Positions 23,691-34,634 of a stretch of DNA of 62,000 nucleotides are shown in pieces. Within the stretch, counting starts at the first letter, position 1. Each line of letters begins with the position of its first letter. The notes under the pieces were generated by a model. That model searched no databases. It had not been told where the DNA came from and was given only the letters and a program-made list of their open reading frames with translations. This stretch comes from Tubiluchus corallicola (taxonomy: Eukaryota > Priapulida > Priapulimorpha > Priapulimorphida > Tubiluchidae): the NCBI GenBank assembly GCA_030141605.1, contig JAQGDQ010002384.1, forward strand, positions 1 to 62,000, read 5' to 3'. The translations under genes were made by a program, and so were the position numbers.

Positions 23691-23805
23691 TTTACTTTAA
23701 TTTATAACACGGAATTATATAGAATAATTTTTGCTTGCATTACAATTTTTTTCTACTAATGATTGATAACTAACGATCATGAAAATACTCGATTATTTTT
23801 GCAGT

Positions 23806-24984
23806 ATGCAGGGGATAGGTGTTTGCCTGGTATTGGTATTACTGGCAGGACTATCATCTACTGAAACTCAGCCAGGTAAGTATTAATTTGGTTTCACATT
23901 TTAAATACAGTTTGACGTCGGTTAGTTAAATTATTTCGCCATTATTAGGTGTAAGACATTAAGAAAATGAACATATCTGTATCTCTATAAGTTCAGCAGT
24001 TGTTTCACTGATTGTTTGATTGGTTTTTTTCAACATGAAATTTTGACAGCAAATGTCTGGAGAATCTTAATTAACGCTGGCGCAATTTTTGGCAAATTCT
24101 TTTTTTCATTTACGGTTTGTGTGGGATTTTGATAAAAGTAAATCAAATGTTATTGATATGAACCTTTGTTTCCGTGCCTGTGCCGTTAATGAAACACCAT
24201 TGTTTAGTAGCCAAATTAGCGATGTTACTATGTTTTAAATGTGTTAATCAGAATTTAACAATCCATTGCGATTCCTTCCATCTACGATTAACAGCTATCT
24301 GTTGGTGAGCATAAACCGCAATCGTTTGTTAAATTCTTTGTTTTCACACTACAATCAAAGACTAATTATCCAAAACACCATATTATGGTTAGGTAATTAG
24401 TAATTACAGTAAACAGTTAAGTGTAAGTAAACTAACAGTTCCCTTGGTTGGTGACCTAATATTATGCAATAATGAACGCTAATCCTAAAGAATTTTAAGA
24501 TACTTTTCTTTCAACTCTTTTTTTTCATAACTAAACATACATGTTTATCCACTTTTGCTAGCTTCAAGCGGAAAATTAATTTTTTTTCTTCCTTTGACTC
24601 TAGGTCCTCATAATATTAATTTTAAATACGTAAAGGTTAAATTATTATTAAAAGATAGGCACGTGTGTCTCTTCTTTCCCATTATTGAACATTATTTTAT
24701 TATAAACTAACACATTCGTATAACGTTCAATTTTCATTCGTCTTAAATGCAAAATCTGATAATTTTTTATTATCTGATACATGCGCATTAACTAATTAAT
24801 TATATTAGTAACAATTCTGAGAGGGTGGCTGACCTCGATGACTTATAGTTCTTTCGCCACCCTTTCACCACTAATCAATAATTACTTTTGCACTTTGTAA
24901 TGTTGTATTATTGTATGTTGTATAGATTTATAAATCTGTTAGTTATGTATTTTGCTATTTTAAAAATGGTGATAAACTAATAAA

Positions 24985-25030
<46 letters not shown>

Positions 25031-28000
25031 TACTCATGGGATTGAATTAAGAACGCCCGCGTTCACACGTGTCTGTGTTGTCTAGTCATTGGTTTGAATT
25101 CCAAAGGTTTCTGGTTCAAATATATTGTGTTCACTTTACCAATAACTGATAATCTCGAATTTAAACTTATAACTAATTAGCTAATTATTTTATTTAATTA
25201 CTTTCCAGAAGTTCCAAGTCATCTTCATGACTACGATTCCTACGTGCGGTTCTGCTTTTACCCGGGGGAGGCAGCTCGACGTCCCGCGCCAGCCACGTTC
25301 TTACCAGAAGACATCGACCCCTCAACTTGCACGCACATCGTGTTTGGATACGCCACAATATTGGATAATGAGCTGACGGCCAAGTCAGAGTCAGATTTAG
25401 GTAAGTTGCTTGTTGCAAAGTGCTTTTGCCAATATGGTGTTATTGTTTACCATCCAAAGAAATTTCTGTGCTCATTGCGATGATGATGATGATTATGGCG
25501 ACGACGACAACGATGATGATTCAGCTTTAAGTAGAACAGACAAACAAAGCTGCAATGAGATTTTTTATTGCCCACGATAAATTACGAATTACAACTACAT
25601 AACAGAGATTAGTCACACAGGGCAACTACACGTAGCATTTTTTAATTTTTTTATATGACTGTCTTTCGTATCGAACACGCAACCTCCTGTACGGAGCTCG
25701 GACGTTTTACCTATCAGGCTACGCAGCCACTGTATTTGCCTAAGTGTTTGAAGAGAGACAGTACGACGTGACTATTAAACGAATACACAACATTGTCGTT
25801 CTGGCTATTGAGATTGCAAGCTGAGGTAAAAAGGTATCGAGGTTTAGGGACTGAAGTCGTGGACACTGGGTAGTGGGTTTTGAGTTTAAACAGGTACTGT
25901 GGGTAGAAATACCAAAAAACGTCAGGTCTATTTTATACACTCCCGAAATACTTTTCAGATTGCACGCAAAGTGTTAAAATTACTTGAAGATCACCAGTCG
26001 AATATTCATTCACGAAAAAAGGTTTATAAATAGAAGTAAATAAGTATAATCATTTTACTAGTTTTACAATCTGTTCACAAACCTACTAAATTGACAATAT
26101 GATAAAAATCATGGTTTTTTGGTTCTTTTCTTAGAGAAGCGGTACGAAATCTCGACTTCACACTTAATCGCATTTAGATATAGATCTAGTAACTAATTTA
26201 ATCTACAGCCAAAGGGAAGAAATAAAATGAGGTCTGCAACATCTTGATGGCTCTGCTTGTTAAATGGTTTCAGCTTATCGTAGCCCCGAATGCACCACTC
26301 ATATTTTACGCCTAGCACACGAACGCAGCGCACCCTGTGCTTAACTCCCCAGCCTGTGGTATCATTGATGACTTTCTTTTCTGGCTAATTATCACATTGG
26401 ACACAATTCAATTCAATTCAATAATTTTTTATTTGGCTGATTTGCAACACAAAACATTAAACTATATACGTAATGATAGCAACAATGCGATAACAAAAAC
26501 AGGTATGGTTTGAAAATTCTACAGAGTAGGATCGTGAACTTTCCAGACTCACCCCGAGACATGTCTTCTGTTCCTGAAATGGTAACTCGCGTAATTTCGT
26601 AACTTTGAAGCTCGTAGCTCTAATTTTAAATGCTTTTACTCACTTTCTGCATATAGTATTTTTTAGCACTTCTAGTTTTAGTCTAGGTAAATTTTAATTG
26701 TATGTTTTTGTGGCTTTTATGCTGAAATAAATAGTACAATGAATGGATCAATCATAAATCAATCATTCTGACATGCTCTTCTCCTCACTTCTTAGCTTAA
26801 CAAACCCAAATGAGGTTCAGTTTTAGTTATTTCAATGGCAAATAAAAAAAATTGATTTAATTTTGCTTTAATTTTGTTGCGTTTTTCCAACTTTTTTGTT
26901 AAATGATAAAGCACATAAAAATTGACGATATAAAACACATTGAAAAATCCCTGGTAAAGACCTACTTAACAATAACCAAGGTACACGGTGCAAGAAAGCA
27001 ACAAACTGAACAAAGACCTGATCAAGTAAAAGTGCATTCAAAGCTGTGGTACAAGGAAAAAACCTAATGAAGCAATGAGTATTGAAGTAACTTTCCACAA
27101 ATTTTATATTTTGTCAGAATTTCAAGAGGCCATTTATGCACTTTAACCCATGTCACAAAAATGATGTGTCGCATTCATTGTTAAACCAAATTTTGAGCTA
27201 AACGTTTTTTAAAACATCGTTATTGCATTGTTTAAGACGCTGGTTGGGCTTTAAATTGCTATTTGCAGTAATACCTAACTAAAAAATCCGTTTGCACTAA
27301 CTGTTTCTGTCGAAGCATTTAATAAAATTCTTTTTTAGAATTGTTTCAGAGAATCCTGGCCCTAAAAAACCAAAATCCAGATCTGAAGGTACTGCTAGCA
27401 GTAGGCGGTTGGGCAGAAGGTTCACAGCGTTTCAGCAATATGGCGTGGTCTCTCAACTCACGTCTTACCTTTGTTAATTCTGTACTTCATTTCCTGAGAC
27501 AATATGGTTTCGATGGACTAAATGTCGACTGGGAGTTTCCGGGCTACGAACGAAGAGGTGGACATCCTTCAGATAGAGACAATTTACCACTGCTCTTAGA
27601 GGTATTGATATAAAAATATTAGTAGTATTTGACAGGCTATAACACTCTAACTGCTTTGCTCTTGAAATTCATCTTTTCAAGCATTTTAAAGCAGGTTGTT
27701 AGTTCTGCTAGTTGACCGTCGGTTCTTCGTGTCTATATGGTGTAGTTTTGGCTTGAACAAATTAATGCAAAGTGAGGACTCTTCTTACCCAATATCTCTG
27801 TGTCAATTTTAAATTTATGTACAATTGTGTGTTTAATTTTTAGGAGCTTCACAAGATCTTTACGATGGAAGCCAAGTTTTCCGGCAACAATCAACTAATC
27901 TTGGCCACCACGATACCGGGCGCTAAATACTGGATAGATTTGGGTTACGACATCCCGAAAATCTCTTCGTGCGTTTATAAATACGTTTCTTATTTTTGAT

Positions 28001-31000
28001 GAAAATAATTGGTACTAATAACGCTATTTAAAAGTTGAATTATCAGTGAATGATAAATTATTATGTAGAAGATAACCGCCCTGCAGGTCAAGTGACTAAC
28101 CTCAAAATTGTCCTTGAAATCTATCATCTACTACCATTAATCCTTGCAAAGCGCCTTGTGTAAAAAACATCTCTGGTTATTTGTGCTCAAAGAGAAAAAG
28201 CTTCTCATAATATTCTTGATTTCTAAATGCAGGTTTAGTGATTATTTACCAATGATGACTTATCACCTTAATGGAATATGGAACAAACACGCTGGTCATG
28301 GAAGTCCTTTGCATCCTCACTCCTACGATGTGGACAAAACTGCGAATATTGTAAGTGAAGAGGTCGCCTTTGAAATATCTTTGTTTTTAGTAATTTCAGT
28401 TAAGTGTAAGACAACTTGGAAAATCACACACAAGCAAGGGCAGCATTTTTGTGTCATGTGTGTGAAAGGGATAAATTATTGGAAAATCACGGAAGCACTT
28501 TTGAGACTAATAGCTATGAAGATGCGGTATGATCGTTTTCCTTAGATAACCTAGTAATCTTCCATGCCATATAGTGTTCCTTGGTTTTTAGGGTACTTGG
28601 ATAACCTAATAATCTTCCATGCCATGTAGTGTTCCTTAGTTTTTAGTGTACTTGGATAACCTAATAATCTTCCATGCCATGTAGTGTTCCTTAGTTTTTA
28701 GTGTACTTAGATAATCTAATAATCTTCCATGCCATATAATGTTCCTTAGTTTTTAGTGTACTTAGATAACCTAATAATCTTCCATGCCATGTAGTGTTCC
28801 TTAGTTTTTAGGGTACTTAAATAACCTAGTAATCTTTCATGTCATATAGCGTTCCTTAGTTTTTAGTGTACTTAGATAATCTAATAATCTTCCATGCCAT
28901 GTAATGTTCCTTAGTTTTTAGTGTACTTAGATAATCTAATAATCTTCCATGCCATGTAATGTTCCTTAGTTTTTAGCGTACTTAGATAATCTAATAATCT
29001 TCCATGCCATATAATGTTCTTTAGTTTTTAGTGTACTTAGATAATCTAATAATCTTCCATGCCATGTAGTGTTCCTTAGTTTTTAGTGTACTTAGATAAT
29101 CTATTAATCTTCCATGCCATGTAGTGTTGCTTAGTTTTTAGTGTACTTAGATAATCTAATAATCTTCCATGCCATGTAGTGTTCCTTAGTTTTTAGTGTA
29201 TTTAGATAATCTAATAATCTTCCATGCCATATAACGTTCCTTAGTTTTTAGTGTACTTAGACAATCTAATAATCTTCCATGCCATATAGCGTTCCTTAGT
29301 TTTTAGTGTACTTAGATAATTTAATAATCTTCCATGCCATATAGCGTTCCTTAGTTTTTAGTGTACTTAGATAACCTAAATCCTATTATCGTTGCTTTTT
29401 TTTAAGGAATTCATCGTCCAATATTGGATAAACCATGGAACGGATCCAAAGAAATTGCTGCTGGGAATTCCTCTTTTTGGACAGACTTACACTCTCCAAG
29501 ACCCATCTGACCACATGTTAAATGCACCTATTGTAGGAAGTGGCAAGGCTGGACACATGTATCAACAGGAAGGAATGATGCCGTACTACGAGGTTTGTGC
29601 CCACAAAACTTTGCTTGAGCTTATTCTTATTAAGATTTTCGGCTTCTTGTGGATTGGTAAACACCAATCTTATTACTGCTTAAGTGATAGATTTAGCCAA
29701 CTGAACAACTGATAATGCTTCTTGCGAATATTTTTTGAATGACTTACAGATCTACGTCTTCACTCATAATAAATGAATAAATTACGACAAAATTTGCAGA
29801 TTATAAAGATTCGCAAATCTGTTTCGGAAAATTCACAAACATTTTAATGGTACCAATGTGCGGCATTTGTCACATTTGCAAATAAATAAAAATTGTGGTT
29901 TATTTCTATTAATTTTAATGACTTGCATTACTTAAATCTTTTGTAGGTGTGTTCTGAAGTGATGCCAAGCTATGAAAGCTTTTGGGTTGAAGATCAGCTT
30001 GTTCCATTTGCTTACAAAAATGACCAATGGATTGGCTACGAGGATTCAAGGAGTATTAGTGAAAAGGTAACAATCCTTTGCAGTATATTTGGACAAGTTC
30101 TAGAACTTCCATCACCAAACTTTCACTAATTTTTTTGTACGTATTGTTGACCACAGTTAGCATTCAACTGGTTACTGATCACCAACTTTTGTAATTTTTG
30201 CAACGCATTTGCATGTTATCAACGGGCCTCATTTTTCCCTGACTGACAATAGGGTTCGTCTAACTAGTTTTTGTTTGTAGGTCAAGTATGTGATCGACAA
30301 TCACCTTGGAGGCGTTATGGTCTGGGCATTAGGTTTTGATGATTTTAAAGGTCATTGTAATCATGGAAGGAATCCTCTGTTGACCACAATAAAAACAGAA
30401 TTGCTGGAAGTGACACAGGTGACCTATGTAATCCACACAAAATCTTCAAATGTTTTACAGCAGTTGCCGCACAAGTATGAAACGGGTGCAGTAGAACCAC
30501 ATTATGCAACATCACATCACGGTGAGACGTACAGGCGTCATACTGTGCAACATCGGCGACACTACGTACAACATGTATCCCATCAGCAAGAAGGACAACA
30601 CCCTGTTCATGGATATGATGAGCACCATGCCTACCATGGGCACAGTCGCAGTCGCAGAGTGGAGTCATCATATTCACGGCACGGGAATTATCACGATGCG
30701 TATCCTCATCAAACACAAGGAAGTTACATACCATATCAAGAACACGAAATGATTCCCCACGAAACGTACAATTACGAAACATATCCACACAGAGATGCAT
30801 ATGAAGTCTACCCTAGCAACAGCTATCCTTATGACGCTCACAATTATGTAATATATCTGCCGGAGCAGTATGACGTGCACCCTCATCAAACACATGAGAA
30901 TTACGGTGCATATTCAGCACATGGACAGTATGATGATTTCGAAGTACATCCTCGTGAAAGTTCTGAAATATATCCAGTAAACGAGCCGCATGCGTACCCT

Positions 31001-33433
31001 TATGAAAAAAGCAATTATTACGATACTTACCCTGGGTCTGAACTCTATGAAGTTCATCCTTATGAAAGTTATGGTTATGAAACACACCCTGATGAACTGT
31101 ATGCTGAACATGGACATTATGAAGGGCATCCTCGTGAAACATACCCTGAACATGGACATTATGAAGGGCATCCTCGTGAAACATATCCTGAACATGGACA
31201 TTATGAAGGGCATCCTCGTGAAACATACCCTGAACATGGACATTATGAAGTGCATCCTCGTGAAACATACCCTGAACATGGACATTATGAAGTGCATCCT
31301 CGTGAAACATACCCTGAACATGGACATTATGAAGTGCATCCTCATGAAACATACCCTGAACATGGACATTATGAAGTGCATCCTCGTGAAACATACCCTG
31401 AACATGGACACTATGAAGTGCATCCTCATGAAACATACCCTGAACATGGACATTATGAAGTGCATCCTCGTGAAACATACCCTGAACATGGACATTATGA
31501 AGTGCTTCCTCATGAAACATACCCTGAACATGGACACTATGAAGTGCTTCCTCATGAAACATACCCTGAACATGGACACTATGAAGTGCATCCTCATGAA
31601 ACATACCCTGAACATGGACACTATGAAGTGCATCCTCGTGAAACATACCCTGAACATGGACATTATGAAGTGCATCCTCGTGAAACATACCCTGAACATG
31701 GACATTATGAAGTGCATCCTCATGAAACATACCCTGAACATGGACATTATGAAGTGCATCCTCATGAAACATACCCTGAACATGGACATTATGAAGTGCT
31801 TCCTCATGAAACATACCCTGAACATGGACACTATGAAGTGCATCCTCATGAAGCGTACCCTGAACATGGACACTATGAAGTGCTTCCTCATGAAACATAC
31901 CCTGAACATGGACACTATGAAGTGCATCCTCATGAAACATACCCTGAACATGGACACTATGAAGTGCATCCTCGTGAAACATACCCTGAACATGGACATT
32001 ATGAAGTGCATCCTCGTGAAACATACCCTGAACATGGACATTATGAAGTGCATCCTCATGAAACATACCCTGAACATGGACATTATGAAGTGCATCCTCA
32101 TGAAACATACCCTGAACATGGACATTATGAAGTGCTTCCTCATGAAACATACCCTGAACATGGACACTATGAAGTGCATCCTCATGAAACATACCCTGAA
32201 CATGGACATTATGAAGTGCTTCCTCATGAAACATACCCTGAACATGGACACTATGAAGTGCATCCTCATGAAACATACCCTGAACATGGACACTATGAAG
32301 TGCATCCTCATGAAACGTACCCTGAACATGGACACTATGAAGTTCATCCTAATGAATTATATCCTCATGAAGAGTATCCTGAACATGGACACTATGAAGT
32401 GCATCCTCATGAAACGTATCCTGAACATGGACACTATGAAGTGCATCCTCATGAAGAGTATCCTGAACATGGACACTATGAAGTGCATCCTCATGAAACG
32501 TATCCTGAACATGGACACTATGAAGTGCATCCTCATGAAACGTACCCTGAACATGGACACTATGAAGTGCATCCTCATGAAACGTATCCTGAATATGGAC
32601 ACTATGAAGTGCATCCTCATGAAACGTACCCTGAATATGGACACTATGAAGTGCATCCTCATGAAACGTACCCTGAACATGGACACTATGAAGTGCATCC
32701 TCATGAAACGTACCCTGAACATGGACACTATGAAGTGCATCCTCATGAAACGTACCCTGAACATGGACACTATGAAGTGCATCCTCATGAAACGTACCCT
32801 GAACATGGACACTATGAAGTGCATCCTCATGAAACATACCCTGAACATGGACACGATGCATATGAAAGCTATCCAGGCCACTATGATACGTATCCATCAC
32901 ATGTTTCCACAGTTGGTATTCCATTTCCACACCATACAGCTTATTCTTATGAAGGGTATCCTACAAATCAATCCTATGAACAATATCCACGTAATACTTA
33001 CAACGATTATGAATTACCTGGTACTGTTGGACACGAGACATATCCCAGTAATACTCATGGGGGCGAAAGCCTTGGCCCAGTAGTTGCCCAGGAAGAGCAG
33101 AGGCCATATAATCCAGAATTGGAGGAAACAAAACTTTCGGATTCCGGTTCATCTGCTTCTGGAAGAAACGGCGCTGTGGGAATGGCTACAGAAAGTACGC
33201 AATGTGAGGTGAAAGGACCAGGTCCCTCTTGCTCCGGACATTCGCACATGGTAATGGCAAATCCAATAAACTGTCGCAAGTACTATCTATGTCTGTGGCA
33301 GAACACACCCAATGAAATGCGTGTTCCAATGAACTGCCCGGAGGGAACAGTCTTTCATCCATTCAAATACATGTGTGATGATAAGGAAAATGTTGATACA
33401 TCCGTAATATGTAAATGTGGAGAAGAGTCGTGA
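23806..33433 (+). CDS. Secreted GH18 chitinase-like protein with His/Tyr-rich repeat arm and CBM14
   Basis: Eight exons in phase: 23806-23875, 25209-25400, 27339-27601, 27844-27968, 28233-28350, 29407-29592, 29947-30066, 30281-33433; 1408 codons plus stop. The signal peptide is MQGIGVCLVLVLLAGLSS; an in-frame ATG at 23779 is an alternative start, or the tttttgcag before 23805 is an acceptor. The GH18 barrel (about 30-397) shows KVLLAVGGW, FDGLNVDWEFPG, LPMMTYHLNG, LLLGIPLFGQTY and GGVMVWALGFDDF. Glu 153 (catalytic acid) is kept, but DxxDxDxE reads DxxNxDxE and the MxYD Asp is His. Then comes a His/Tyr-rich arm (about 400-1300) with about 42 tandem repeats, then a six-Cys peritrophin-A chitin-binding domain (about 1334-1405). 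I infer chitin binding in an extracellular matrix, with hydrolysis doubtful. Confidence 0.9.
23876..24825. other. Intron sequence, nothing recognised
   Basis: First part of intron 23876-25208 of the chitinase-like gene. AT-rich with no signal seen. Confidence 0.5.
24826..25034 (+). mobile_element. Retroposon 3' end with (CTTG)n tail
   Basis: The body contains gagggtggctgacctcgat and ttctttcgccacccttt. After a T-rich stretch it ends gataaactaataaacttgc with a CTTG microsatellite tail. The same body motif with a different tail occurs at 56340-56477. This is typical of truncated non-LTR copies. Confidence 0.55.
25560..25735 (-). mobile_element. tRNA-derived SINE in chitinase-like gene intron
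   Basis: On the minus strand a degenerate tRNA head lies at about 25733-25660 with A box TGCGTAGCCTGATAGG (25711-25726) and B box GGTTGCGTGTTCGATAC (25669-25685). The acceptor stem does not pair, so it is not a working tRNA gene. AT-rich sequence to about 25560 would be the tail. Confidence 0.5.
25741..27338. other. Intron with a (GAATT)n-tailed minus-strand retroposon near 26405
   Basis: Rest of intron 25401-27338. At 26405-26424 caattcaattcaattcaa precedes aataattttttattt. Read on the minus strand this is an AATAAA-like end with a (GAATT)n tail, with a body perhaps reaching 26620. At 26715-26765 a repeated aatcaatcat tail may be another. No exon seen. Confidence 0.4.
28540..29385 (+). repeat. 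55-bp tandem repeat, about 15 copies, intronic
   Basis: The unit reads gtacttagataatctaataa / tcttccatgccatgtagtgt / tccttagtttttagt, with small variants. It fills most of the intron before the exon at 29407. Confidence 0.95.
31097..32860 (+). repeat. 39-bp coding minisatellite, about 42 copies of YPEHGHYEVHPHET
   Basis: In-frame tandem repeat inside the last exon of the chitinase-like gene. Consensus per unit is YPEHGHYEVHPHE(T), with variants VHPRET, VLPHET, EGHPRET near the start and PEYGHYEV near the end, plus one longer unit (NELYPHEE) near 32350. Each unit brings about four His, two Tyr and three or four Glu. Confidence 0.95.
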
Positions 33434-33573
33434 TATGTAGCAGTAGACTAATTTGTTTTTGTGTGCCAGTCCTTGCTGTTTACCTGTGACCATGTTTAAT
33501 CCCTTTTCAAAAGTGGGAGGAATAGTGTCCTAGTAATGCTTAGCAGTATCTTTTTATTACCTAGATCATTGGA

Positions 33574-33579
33574 AATAAA
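33574..33579 (+). terminator. Polyadenylation signal AATAAA of the chitinase-like gene
   Basis: AATAAA lies 141 nt after the stop codon at 33431-33433. Confidence 0.65.
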
Positions 33580-34400
33580 TGTAATTGACTAAAGCAGCAA
33601 CCGAATTGCAACAGCGGAAAACTGATAATTTCATTTCTGCCTTTTTGAACATCATCGATCAGGTTTTATTACTTGAGGTAATATTTTTTTTAAAAGGAAA
33701 CACTTGTTTTGTAGCTGAGCAGAACTTCCTTAGCCTTTCGTTTAAGACTTTGGTGCTCGGTACTCTTGCTGCTTATGCCCAAAACAACTAGACCTGCTAC
33801 TGCCGGCAAAAGTATATTTTTTCCAAAGTTACTAGTAGAAGCTTTAGTGTAGTTCTATAGCTTTATTTACAGTATGTTTTAGTGATAGTATTTATGTTGC
33901 TAGTAGTTGATTTAGGCCAAAGCTACAGAGCTATAATCTGGTTTTTTTCCTTCATTAGCTGGTTCTGTTTCGATTACTTTATTCCTCAAACTGATTTTAA
34001 AAACAAGTGATTTTCTCAACATTATTATCTGTATATTCGTGCCAAAATTTGGGCATCGTTAACTTATTGATTATAATGATTTCAGTTTATAATTCCTAAT
34101 ACAATTTAAATTACGCGTAAGTTCAAAATTTAAATAAAAAGAATTTTTGTGCATGAAATTAATGTTATGTTGTTATAGCAACGTTCACTTTGTTGTTGAT
34201 GTTTTGTCGTTTATTGTTAAGACAGAATGCATCTTTTGCATACCGTTGTTGTTATCCTTGTTAATAGTATTGTTATTATTTTTGCATAAAATTGATTTTG
34301 AATTATGCACATTCTAAAGCGAGCAAAATGACATTAAGATTGGAGTACACTGTAAAAATGAATAAAAATTATGCCCAATAGCGTAATTTTTGTAATTCAG
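33580..34400. other. Intergenic between convergent genes
   Basis: AT-rich spacer between the 3' ends of the chitinase-like gene (+) and the Tyr/His-rich gene (-). Short ORFs here show no domain. Confidence 0.5.
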
Positions 34401-34401
34401 T

Positions 34402-34407
34402 TTTATT
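34402..34407 (-). terminator. Possible polyadenylation signal of the Tyr/His-rich gene
   Basis: AATAAA on the minus strand, about 230 nt after the stop codon at 34635. Confidence 0.4.
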
Positions 34408-34634
34408 AATAAAGCTATAATGCAAAATCGTTGAGTATTATGATAATTTTTATTATTTGTACAAAAACTACATGTTGTTATCGCAATTGTGACATTTTAA
34501 GGCCGTTTTTATATATTTGTAATAAATCTATATACAAAACTAATTCTAAGGACTTAATCCAACAGTAAAATTTAACATTGCAATTTTTTGATAACCGGAA
34601 GTAAGTAATGCTTCATGCATGCCCTGAATTTAAC

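Noticed and set aside
25660-25733. A genuine tRNA gene on the minus strand
   Set aside because: A and B boxes are present but acceptor and anticodon stems do not pair; a SINE head is more likely.
30420-30461. Possible 42-nt intron (gtgacc...ttttacag) in the last chitinase-like exon
   Set aside because: Shorter than workable animal introns and a multiple of three without stops; simple read-through fits better.
30813-32347. Long antisense ORFs (487 and 477 codons) and a 697-codon ORF in another plus frame over the His/Tyr repeat
   Set aside because: A 39-bp unit without stops keeps several frames open automatically. They begin and end with the array, and only the frame joined to GH18 and CBM14 has domain and splice support.
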